A stretch of 21,657 nucleotides of DNA from Pigoraptor chileana (Eukaryota; Opisthokonta; Filasterea): assembly GCA_943704495.1 (NCBI GenBank), contig CALSCR010001511.1, positions 1 through 21,657 of the forward strand. Direction: 5' to 3'. The notes beneath the pieces were generated by a model. That model was not told where the DNA came from, ran no database searches, and saw nothing but the letters and a program-made list of their open reading frames with translations. The translations under genes were made by a program, and so were the position numbers. This document shows positions 9,588-19,211 of this stretch, piece after piece. How positions within the stretch are numbered: position 1 is the stretch's first letter; each line of letters opens with the position of its first letter.

Positions 9588-12500
9588 TGAGTGCATGACA
9601 TCAGACGGGTGAAATAGTAAGCGCACCTTAATGTCATGCACTGTCATTGTGGGATATCGCCACCGTCGCAATAAAAGGTCTTTGTTGGGCGGGAGATGCG
9701 ACGACGTGCCGTTGATGCTGAACCTGCACACATGCAACAGACATACCGGAGACAGAGAGAACCTTCAGTACTCCAAAGCTTCATGCACAAGCCCATTGAC
9801 TTGTTAATAAAGCATATAGGATTCAAGTCAGTGACCGTCGGCCATGAACTCCAAAATAACCAACAAAAAAGAGAGAGAGGGACAGACACAGAAAGTCAGA
9901 AGTCATGCGGGGGAGAACGTATTTGCATTTGCGAAATGACAATGGATAAGGGGAACCTGGAGAAATCTAAGCACAAATCAGGTTCCAGGTGGACAGGTGG
10001 AGAGACATACGCCAGTAAAGTATGGGCAACCCACCTCGATATTTCCATTTCGAGCCCTTCATAGAGCTTTTCTTCTTCTTCGGACAGGGGTCGCACTTTG
10101 TCGTAAAAGCGAGGCAGTAAGACCTGGCGGACGAGGAAACAGACCGGGTGAGGGCAGTGCAGAAAGTGACGGCAATTTAGAATGTGGAGGCAGTGGCAAA
10201 ATGAAAGAGCGAGACCTCCGAGAGAGAATAACAGACGGCGCATGCTACTCCGTGTGCAGATTGTGCGATGTGCCGTGAGCATTCCGCGGGCCTGTGGATT
10301 CTCCGTCTTGATTCGCAAAGACGCCCACAGTCATGCAATATATATATATATATATATATACACCTCATGCACACACATACTCACACACACATGCACACAT
10401 ACATACTCTCACACACATGCACACATACATACTCTCACACACATGCACACATACATACTGCACACATACATACGCACACACACCTGCACGCGCAGATGTC
10501 ACACACACACACAGATGAGCACACGCACCTTCCCGTCTTCGTCCGACAGCGACGACAACAGTTGCACAAGGTCGGTCATAGGTTCACGCAGAACGCCGCC
10601 ATCGAGTCCCGAGTGGAGGTCTCTACTGGCCCCAGTGACAGACACCTGCAGTGCGCCGCCAAAACACACATGATTCGGGAATTGTAATAAAAAAATTAAA
10701 TTTGATTAAAAAGATGATGGATGGTTGAATCAACAAGGAACCAGGTGATGTGGAGTTGATAACGAAGGAGGCAAAGTGGACACGCAGACAACATGCGGCG
10801 CGCACCTCCACGTGGATGACGCCACGGAGACCGTATGTGACGCATGGAATGTCCTCGCCCAGCCAGTGGGTATTGCTGATGAGCACCAGATTGGTCCCCT
10901 CAAACCAATCGAGATTGTTCATCACCGCCTCGCCAAATCCGGCACTGTCGCACTCTTCCTCGCCCTATTATGGACAAACAAGGGCAACGGAGGCGCTTTG
11001 GTTTAATGTCGATGGGGATGCATAAGCAGTGACACACACACGCACACGCGCACATACGACGCACATAATACACACACCCAGACAAGCCCATGCATGCACA
11101 CATACAGACACCGACACACACATCACATGATTCCACAAAGCAGCAGTCGCTTTACCTCATACACAAAGCAGACGTCAACGTCGAGCTTCCCTGCGTCGAT
11201 GAGTTCCTTTACTGCGAATATGGTCGCCACAATCGGGCCCTTGTCGTCCGTTACGCCGCGCGCATACAAGTAGCCCTGCCTGCCAGTGAGAGTGAATGGA
11301 TCCGACTCCCACCCGCCCGCCGGGTGGCCGTGGGTGATTGCTGCTCGCATCACGAACAACAGCAACAAAGCAGCATCAACGTCACGATCAATTGCAGCAA
11401 CGTTAGAAACAGCATCAACGACACAAAAATGTCTTGGACACATATTTCTGACCATCGGAACAGCGTAACAAAAGAAAGAAGATGAAACCAAGTGGGGCGG
11501 CAGTATGCAGACAGAGTGAAGGAGATAATGCTTCGGCTGGTGTATGTGTATGTGTGGGTGTGGGTGTGGGTGTGGGTGTGAGTGTCTATTGTGAGAGTGT
11601 TATTTGTTTCATCCAAGTTAAACACAACAAGGGCGACACAAGCACACACCCGGCTGCACGTCGTAGTGTCCATAAATGGTAATGACGGGCCGCTTCTTGA
11701 CCTCACTCCCCACACTGCGCATACGCGGTTGTCACGTGATTTCATCAGCACTATGAATATTACCATTCGTTATAACAATTGCGAAAGACACATTCAATTT
11801 TTTTTTTTGGCGCCATTCAGCGCACAACCAACACGGATTCCACACAGCAAACATCATATTTCCCTGGCACAAACATCCGCGAAACAAAGAGTGCGCACGA
11901 AGCCCAACTACTAGGCCCTCCCTCCTCCCTCTCTTCCCTTTAAATACACGGTGACTAACCACACAAATACACGCGCACTCAAATAGAGGATACCCACCGT
12001 GCGAGCACAACCGGATTGCGTCCCGGTGCGCCTGCGACGAGGCGGGTTCTGGCGCCAATGAGGTTGAAAGCACCCCGAAGGAACCGCGCGCCCTCCCAAC
12101 ACTCTTCGCGGAGTGCGGGGCTTTCGCTGACCGTCCGAATCGATACAAACTTGCGGAGGACGGCGAGAAAATCGTCGTTGGGTGTGACCCACCGCTCCCC
12201 CGGATGCAGCTTCAGCGATTTGGGGCTCTTGACGCCAAAGAGCTGTTGGTCTGTGTGCGACGTCGATGCGTTGGCGTTGTCTGCCGATTCGTCATCATCG
12301 GCTGTTGTATTTGGATGAAATAGTGCGTGTGTGGGTGTGGGTGGGGGTGTGAGTGTATATGTGTGTGTGGTTGGGTGGTTGGGTGGTTGGGTGTGTAAAT
12401 GGTGGGAAAGAGACAGACGATAAGATTGATGTCGATCGTATGTGCGAATTCGACGCCCGCGAGCGCATTACTTTTTCGCAACAGAAAGGGATTCAGAATC

Positions 12501-15500
12501 GTTTTATACTAACCGAGTGACACTACGCTGTCGTTGCGACCGACGCTTCGCCGTTGAAAAGATGGCGTCAACGGCAGACCAATCTCACTGCGAAGTGCGC
12601 TTTCCATGCGAAATCTGCGCCAAACAAATACACACACACGCACACGCACACAGTCAGTTACACACATGATCACTCACTCAATATCTCAAAAAAGCCAAAA
12701 CTTAAAGACATTGAGGAGCACCAATTGAGTAACAACAACAAACAAAAACAAGAAAGCAAGACGGCTTACTTAATTCCTTCGTCGCCAACAAGTCTCGATG
12801 TGTCCCAAACGCATATCTTAAAGTCACTCCCGCCACTAATGAGGCGCCCGTTTCCCCCGGATGCCAAGCACAGAATAATCACAGGCTCGTCTCCCACAGG
12901 ATCGCCATCTCCATCCCGCACGTGCACAATGGTTGAAGTGCTGCCGCTGAGCGTTCGCACTCGGCGTTGTATCGTCGGCGTCGAGACACGTGCACCCGAT
13001 GGTGCACTCGGCGTCAAAGCCCTCGACCCCTGAGTCACGTGCCCGTGTCCATGTGCAGTGCGTGGTGCCGGTGACGAAAAATGGTTCACAAACGGGCGTG
13101 CGTCGCCATCCTCCCTTTGTCGCTGCTGTTGCGGTCTTGACGCTCCCAACGCAACGTCGTGGGATTCCGCTGATTCGTGTTTGTGTGTGTCAGAGTGGCC
13201 TTCGTGGTGGCGTGCATCCCAGCCTCCCAAACCGCACGATGCGCACTCGTGGGGGCGCACGGTGAGGATGGAAGGAATGGTGAATGGCGGTGGCATGTCC
13301 GCGGGTGGGGCGCTTACCTGTCTGGACAGCGACTGCCGAGAGAGAAGGTGCGCGGCCGCCGATACATGCGGATCGCTGCGGAGGGTCATCATCCGTATGC
13401 ACAAAAACTGCACGGTATCCCACCTGCAATTTGCGTAGTGCATGCACGCACAGGTGTTGTTAGTAAAATACACAATCACTGCATGTGCATCGTTGAGTAA
13501 ACTACACACACACATACACACGCACGCAACATGAATATGGGTAAGTATAATACAGACAATCAACCACGTGTGTATGGGAAATGCTGTCGATAGAGTGGTG
13601 AATAAGGATGTCGGCCAGAGAGAGACAGCTCCGATGCACGGATTAAAAAGTCTCGGGCACCCAACATGCCTATTCACTCTTTGTAAGCGTACAAAAATCA
13701 ATAAATGCATCCGACCACCACAAGTATCCGCAGAATAAGCTCTCAATATACGACCATATAACCCTGCACAATGCACATGCAGAGAAGCCAATCCACACAA
13801 TCAAGAGTCAATAGATACAACACGTGCAAGATGCTCACCCCCGGATGGTCCCATCTGCTGATGAACTGTAGAGTATGTCGCCGATGCACTCAAGACCAAG
13901 GACGTCATCGTCATGGCCAACAAGAGTGCGCCGACAGTGGAATGTCTCCAAGTCCCACACCTGTGATGCCCACACAAATTTGCACGCAAGCATGCACATA
14001 AACACATGCACACAAATGAGTGTACACAAATATACACAAACGCGCACACACGCACACACACACGCACATGCAAACGCCAGGGACGCAACGCATATATCAC
14101 ATGCGTCACAAGTAATTGTTGAACGATCGAGCGGTCAACTCAGCCACGTATTCTGCGCGGCACCCGCAAATACAAATCCTCTTCAACCTCAATAAAAACA
14201 TCATCCATTCGCACGCCACGAAACGCGCCCCAACAAAAACGCACCTTGATTGTGGCATCCTGCGACCCGCTGAACAGCAAATGTCGGTCCACAACAACCT
14301 TCAAGGCAAGCACACTGCCAGAATGGCCCGTCAACGTCGCAACGGGGACAAGGCCGTCGCCGTCATTGCCGCTTCCACTCGGCGCAGCCACACGCCACGC
14401 CTTAATCGTCGCATCACCTGACCCGGAAAACAACACCTGCGGCTTTCTATTGCCAACGACGTCGACCTCCCGACACCACGGGGACGAGTTTCCATAGCAA
14501 ACACTTGGGTCGGGTGCATACATAGCAAGACAGTTGACGTATCCGTTGTGGTGCTGTCGGGGGAGGTCGTAGTGGGCGGGCATGGAGTCGAGTGTGGGAA
14601 GCTCGATTGGACTCTCGATATGGATTGGGGAGAATGTGCTCGCGTCGAATGGAAGGACCTGCGTGCGTGTTGATCAATGATTGTAATAAATTAGATTCCA
14701 GTGTATGTGTGCGCGCAGCGCATTGTTTTGTGTATGGGTCGTTGGGTGTGTGATTTTTCAAGCATGGATATCATGCGTGAAGTGCGCCAAAGCACTTTTT
14801 GTCTTCTTGTTGAAAGCTGCACCAAGAATACCGCAATGCGACGATACTACACAAAAAGCATGCGCAGGGACCGCTTGCCTGTATAGTGGTGTTCTGGCAA
14901 CCCAGAAAAAGGGCGTCGCAGTTATCGGAGCACGTGATGGAGAAAATGTCTCCGACCATTGTGAGCGTTGGCAAGATGGCCATGCATTCGAGCGTCTTTG
15001 TGTCCCACGCCTTCACAGAAGAAGCAGTTTGCAGATTACAATGGCCGAAAAGGGTGTGTTTTGCGCCACATGTATGTGGGAGCGTGGCGAGCGGGGGGGG
15101 GAGGAGGAGATGTTGGTTTTAGTCCAACAGGCCCGACAAGTCAGGACCGTAGAAAAAGAGAGAAAGAGACAGTGGATTACATAACTACATAAACAGCAAA
15201 ACAAGACGCCATTTAACAATGCACAAGGCCTTACATGGCATGAAATTCGCAATACAAAGGGCCACACACGCACTCACTCACTTACCCACTAGTACGCGCA
15301 CCCCTCCAATCATTCAGACACACCACACACATATATATACACACATGCTCTCTCGCTCTCTCGCTCTCTCCCTCGCCCTGACACACACATACCCTGATTG
15401 TTGCATCACGTGAGGCACTGAACAAGAGCTTTTCGTCTGGCGAGCTAGCCAGGCAGAGAATGCTGTTGTGATGGCCCTTAAGCATAGTCTTCGGAAGGTA

Positions 15501-15849
15501 CGTGTGCATGTCCCACGCCTGTGAATGGTGACAAGGTAGGATAAGAGTTTGCGCTGGTATAGTACATCTATGTGTGTGTGTGTGTGTGTGTAGGCACGTG
15601 TGTCCATGTGCATATATATGTATGCATGAATGTGTGCGTGTGAATGTCTGACATACATAAACCCCAGGTACCGTTCCTCACCTTGATGAAGCTATCCTGC
15701 GATGCACTGAACAGGTAATCTGACGCCGCAACGAGCGCGAGTACAGACGTATCATGCAAGAGAGTGTGCAAAAGCACACATTCAAAGCACTGTCCATCGA
15801 ACGTGTCGTCAAATAGCTCTCCCTCCAACGATGACCGTTGCTGCGCCAT
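8240..15849 (-). CDS. DUG2: Dug2-like WD40/M20 peptidase (glutathione-degradation complex subunit)
   Basis: Eighteen exons on the minus strand: 15849-15682, 15518-15393, 15010-14879, 14658-14245, 13960-13839, 13423-12770, 12614-12514, 12301-11998, 11714-11650, 11340-11156, 10964-10806, 10645-10529, 10123-10035, 9723-9627, 9452-9354, 9149-9006, 8754-8584, 8287-8240. All phases agree, giving 1064 residues (yeast Dug2 is about 880). Residues 30-540 form a seven-blade WD40 propeller (LFSASQDSFIKAWD, LFSASRDATIRAWD, LFSGSQDATIKVWD, LYSSSADGTIRGWD, LISGGSDFKICVWD). Residues 617-1064 are an M20A peptidase: GHYDVQP (His690, Asp692), RGVTDDKG (Asp727), GEEEC (Glu760/761), DLHSG (His821), REGGTIP and DGAHLPNE (His1034). 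WD40 plus M20 is the Dug2 architecture. In yeast, Dug2 with Dug3 forms the amidotransferase-type enzyme that cleaves the gamma-glutamyl bond of glutathione in the cytosol. Asn788 replaces the usual metal-binding Asp. The ATG has A at -3 and G at +4. Exon 6 could hide one more intron. Confidence 0.92.
8288..8583 (-). other. DUG2 last intron and 15-codon terminal exon
   Basis: The donor AAG|GTGGGC and acceptor TTCACAG|GATGTT are both in phase 0. The final exon (8287-8240) adds DVLCALFEEIAAANK and a TAA. It was recognised because M20A proteins end in a helix after the last His motif and the phase fits. A pyrimidine-rich tract (sense TCTTCTTTCTTC, plus strand about 8318-8340) lies 30-50 bases upstream of the acceptor. 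Confidence 0.8.
8783..8832. repeat. (AC)25 microsatellite in a DUG2 intron
   Basis: A pure AC run in the intron between exons 16 and 17 (9005-8755). In the sense of the gene it is (GT)n ending about 28 bases before the splice acceptor. Confidence 0.95.
9168..9228. repeat. 10-bp perfect inverted repeat enclosing a 10-bp tandem repeat
   Basis: GCAAATTTGG at 9168-9177 pairs perfectly with CCAAATTTGC at 9219-9228. The loop holds units of a 10-bp repeat (AGGACATATC, AGGCCATATC, AGGGCATACC, then a partial) from 9185 to 9220. It lies just upstream, in the sense of the gene, of the DUG2 exon 16 acceptor (exon begins at 9149), where the branch site would be expected. Confidence 0.85.
9549..9584. repeat. 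(GT)18 microsatellite in a DUG2 intron
   Basis: A pure GT run on the plus strand, in the intron between exons 14 and 15 (9626-9453). In the sense of the gene it is CA. Confidence 0.95.
10338..10460. repeat. (AT)n run followed by a 26-bp minisatellite
   Basis: An AT run (10338-10360) is followed by three copies of a 26-bp unit containing ATGCACACATACATAC, with copies marked by ATGC at 10391, 10417 and 10443. CA-rich sequence surrounds it. All of it lies in the DUG2 intron between exons 12 and 13 (10528-10124). Confidence 0.9.
11556..11576 (+). repeat. (GGGTGT)n run, four-tract G-quadruplex motif
   Basis: Four GGG tracts (11556-11558, 11562-11564, 11568-11570, 11574-11576) are separated by TGT, a textbook G-quadruplex pattern. 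It lies in the DUG2 intron between exons 9 and 10 (11649-11341), on the strand used as template for DUG2 transcription. Confidence 0.85.
12326..12396 (+). repeat. G-rich GGGTGT / GGTTGGGT repeat in a DUG2 intron
   Basis: GTGTGGGTGTGGGTGGGGGTG is followed by a GT run and then TTGGGTGG repeated about three times. There are five or more GGG tracts. It fills much of the intron between exons 7 and 8 (12513-12302), again on the template strand of DUG2. Confidence 0.85.
14659..14878 (-). other. GC-AG intron in DUG2
   Basis: Exon 3 ends in ACTATACAG and the intron begins GCAAGC. The acceptor is CACGCAG|GTCCTT. The AG|GCAAG donor is the usual context for the minor GC-AG class. The phase-0 join NTTIQ|VLPFD keeps the WD40 reading frame. 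No GT donor at this position gives a better join; the next GT, GTCCCT 10 bases on, would have poor consensus. Confidence 0.75.
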
Positions 15850-16520
15850 CCTGGATCACTGGATGGCTTATGACACGCAACAAGGGAGAGTCGCTTATCA
15901 GGGCCACTGAGATGCCTCTCTCCACAGCATGTACTGTTCACCGCACTGGCACTTGGCCTCGAGGGATGCGTGTTAAAGCCACGCAAGGGAGTGCGGGCAA
16001 ATAATTGAGAAAAGATGCCTTCCACTTATGTCAGTGGGCGCACCGGGGATATTCTCCCGGCTCCGTAACACTCCTTCCGCCGAATGTTTTCTCATAAGAA
16101 ACGACAAAACACAGCCTTAGACGCTCATATGAAGCTACGCACTCATAAAAAGACCGCCAATTGAAGGCTTTTTGAAACTAACTGCTTAATGGCGTGTAAT
16201 CTGCTTGTTGATGCCAAATAGCCGGCGAAAAATCTTTCTGGAACCGCAATCCAAAAAACTTGATGACATTAGGTCACGTGGGCGGTCACGTGCATGCGTT
16301 CTACCCGTCGCACTTCGATTCTTGAAAGTTCGGATGCGCGGTTCTCTTTGTAATTGATTGTTTGACTCTGTCGCATATGTCCATGGAGTCTCTTTATACT
16401 TCTCTCTTTTGTCCTTTACGTTTGGTTTGGCACTCGACGACAAACGCTTTTATTTATTAAAAAATCTTGGATAATCCATCCAAGTGGATCGCATGTGAGA
16501 ATATTTAGTCGATAAGAAAA
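15850..16520. promoter_or_regulatory. Divergent intergenic region between DUG2 and UBX genes
   Basis: About 670 bp between two divergent ATGs, each with A at -3 and G at +4. It should contain both promoters and leaders. The most visible element is a pair of GGTCACGTG sites at 16272-16292. An AT-rich tract (TTTTATTTATTAAAAAA) near 16447-16463 lies about 60 bp before the UBX start. There are no dinucleotide repeats and no RNA genes were seen. Confidence 0.55.
16272..16292. promoter_or_regulatory. Twin GGTCACGTG E-box motifs
   Basis: GGTCACGTG occurs at 16272-16280 and again at 16284-16292, a direct repeat of period 12. The palindromic cores CACGTG are at 16275-16280 and 16287-16292. CACGTG binds bHLH and bHLH-ZIP factors, and TCACGTG is the Cbf1-type context in yeast. 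It sits 423-443 bp from the DUG2 start and 229-249 bp from the UBX start. That it acts on either gene is inference. Confidence 0.6.
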
Positions 16521-19211
16521 ATGGTGAAAATGCTTACCTTCGACGAGGCCTTTAACTTGTTTCTTATGGCCATCCTAGTCTTTGGATGCATTGTGTTTGT
16601 CGTAAATATACTGAGTCGGCTCCGGGACGCTCACATCAGCCGGCGTAAACATTATGCAGGTATGTTTTCGCGAACGGTACTTTGTTTGGATTACAGCCAT
16701 CAACTATGCTTCCTTGTTTCAATCCATTTGTGTTCGATAGTCGACGACAATAGCGTTTGTCCTTTCTTTTGCTGTCTTCTGTGGAGTCCATGGGCACAGC
16801 GCCTAAGACACCGACTAAATCCTACATCTCTTGTCTTCTCATATATATATGGGAAATTCATTCTTCGCCTACTGCTGCATCCCACAACGTGCTTAGTGGC
16901 TGCACCGACAGAAGACGAGCTTGCGAGGCGACGGATGCGGGTTGTTGAGCAAACGCAACAGATCATTGCCGAGAAGGTATGGAATCACGTCACACACATG
17001 CAACTTTTATATGTATACAAATATATTATGGATTCGCATATCACATTTGTGTAACTTTAGAGTAATTATAACGGAATCTCATCTCAACAGAGAGTGTTCA
17101 CGCGTGCCTAATGTGGATTTCGCTCTTACGAATGTGCGATTGACCACAGGCTGCAGAAGTCCTTGCACTCCGGAAGGAGAAAGAGCAGAAGGAATTGGAG
17201 GAAGTAGCGCGAAAGAACGATGTCGACATGGGAAGACGTTTGGTGCCGGTGAGTTGACTTATGTGCTTTCGACCGAAGATGGCACCGACCATGACAATTT
17301 GCTTTTGAAATGATTATAAGTTCTGTGCGTGGCTGAATCGGTGGAAACACAATGAGAGGGAAGAAGGGGGGTCATTTTGAAGGGAATGGGATAAAACCGT
17401 GAGAGGAGAGACCTAACGATTGTCGCGGCTGCAAATCGCTTTCCTGTGGGTCTCTGAGTGTTTGTGAGGGTGTATGGATGCATGTCCATGTCGGTTGACC
17501 TGCATTGTTGGGTAACAGCAACAAATGCCCTTGCAATCCGGGTGTTTATCAAACATGGGCACAGGCAACCCACCGCGGCCGGGAAGAACAAGCAGCAAAA
17601 GCAGCTTCTAATGGCACGGGTGGTATCCCACGAGGGGATTCGGAATCGACTGAAGCGAAGGGTGCGGGTTCGATTCTCAGGCGACGCGTGAACGTGCACA
17701 ACAGCAATGCGTCTGGTAGTGCAAGTGGAAGCAGTGGTGTGGGTGTGGGTGGTGGGAGTGTGAATGTGCCTGCTGTGGACGGCAATTCGCAGGAACGGCA
17801 TTCTGTAGCAGAGAGTGCGGCGCCTAGCGGCGACGATGTGCCGTCACTTGCGGCGGCAAGAACAGCGCTGGCGGAGGTTGGTGTGCTGGGTTGCCCATCT
17901 CCCATTCCATCTCCTCCCATGCGCTCACTGTTGCCATGTCTTGGTGCTTTGTATACGTGCCCACGTATGCTTTACTGTCTGTCATGTGCGCTTTGAGGAA
18001 TGTTCCAATAGTTCGACTTGCATTGTTTCTGCGCGTGCAAAAGGCTGTTCCCTCCAGAGGGCAATTTTTTTTAATATGCACCGTAATTCCACACTCATCT
18101 AAACGCAATTGCGCGCAAACAACGCAGCGGCTGCGTGTGCAGGAAGAGATTGAAAAACAGCAACAGATCAATGAAAAGCTTGCAGCGGATGAGGTGTGTG
18201 CGTGTGCGTGTGTGAGTGTGTATGGCTGTGTTGGGTGCCTTTGTGTTTTTATACGCATATTTCCTCATATGCCAGTGCGACCCTCCATGTTTTTTTTGTG
18301 GTGTCACGCGCATCGTCCCGCCTTGTGTGTTGCCGGTCTCTAAGGCTGCACTCTTTCAACTCCACTCTTCTCTTTTTAATTTTGAATGTATTCAAGTGTT
18401 TGCGTATTTCTCCGTCAGTAATGATTTTACTGTGGCCTTTGAGACGCGATTTTAATTCCTTCATCAACAACAACAACAAACAACCAACGGCAAATTGCCC
18501 GTAACGCAGGAGAAGCGGCGATTGCGTGAAGCTGCCATTGCATCGCTGGCAGATGCCATTGTGCCGGAGCCCGCCGCGGACGCTCCTAATTTGTGCCGTT
18601 TGAAGATACGACTTCCAAATGGGGACATACTGCGCCGCCGGTTCGACGCAGATGCACCATTGCAGGTAATTGTGTGCTTAAGATAGCAGTGCATGCTTGT
18701 GCTTCGGTTTCTTTGCATCCTGCTTGTGAAAGGGAGATTACACGAAAAAGTGTCGACACGTTCGGTTTCGCATTGTTTTGGGAGTGCACATGCTTTACTC
18801 AGCAAACGGCATTCGCTTAGACAGTAACACCTCCTCTTTTACCGGGGCACACAGCAACTTGTCGATTGGCTTCACGTGGAGGGCTACGATCCCGCGGAAT
18901 TTGCGATTTTTACCGGTACACCAAAGGTGTGTGTGTGTGTGTGTGAGTGTGTGTGTGTGTGTGTATATGCGCGTCTGTTACTATGCCAAACTTCATGGAC
19001 GTTCACTTGAACAATTTCTCGTCTGCTTCTCTGTCCCCCTCTTCAATAGGTTCGGGTAGGCTGGGAATCGCGGGATGCGTTCAAGGGCATTGGCGTGCGA
19101 CGGAGTGCGAATAACAGCAGCGCAAATGCGCCGAGTGGTGGATCTCCGTTGTCGCTGCGTGGCGCTGGTCTCTATCCTGCGGCAACTGTTTACTGCGAAC
19201 GGAAAGCGTAA
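16521..19211 (+). CDS. Membrane-anchored UBX-domain protein (probable Cdc48/p97 adaptor)
   Basis: Eight exons (16521-16659, 16912-16976, 17150-17248, 17565-17876, 18128-18193, 18510-18665, 18855-18926, 19050-19211) give 356 residues with matching phases. Residues 10-32 are one hydrophobic span (FNLFLMAILVFGCIVFVVNI) followed by basic residues. Residues 47-100 are charged and probably coiled coil (LARRRMRVVEQTQQIIAEK, LRKEKEQKELEEVARK). Residues 102-205 are low complexity, rich in Gly, Ser and Asn. A second helix (206-245) leads into a UBX domain at about 255-352: LKIRLPNGDILRRRFD, LVDWLHVEGYDPAEFAIF and GAGLYPAATVYC. UBX domains are ubiquitin-like folds that bind the AAA ATPase Cdc48/p97. With an N-terminal membrane anchor, a role in ER-associated degradation is a reasonable inference. 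The FPR loop that inserts into p97 is replaced by TPK, and a roughly 30-residue Asn/Ser-rich loop follows. Exon 4 has the weakest acceptor (GGGCACAG|GCAACC). Confidence 0.83.

Noticed and set aside
10333-10520. Repeat array considered as a CRISPR-like or telomeric array
   Set aside because: Units are contiguous low-complexity CA-rich sequence with no unique spacers, in a eukaryotic intron.
11540-11590. GGGTGT repeats considered as interstitial telomere sequence
   Set aside because: The unit is not a known telomere repeat of opisthokonts (TTAGGG) and it grades into GT repeats inside an intron, so simple repeat expansion is enough.
12766-13800. 344-codon open frame taken as one gene
   Set aside because: Only 13423-12770 is exon 6 of DUG2. 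The N-terminal half of the frame is intron sequence beyond the acceptor at 13424.
17660-17690. GGTTCGATTCTC string resembling a tRNA T-loop
   Set aside because: It lies inside the open exon 4 of the UBX gene and no cloverleaf can be drawn around it.
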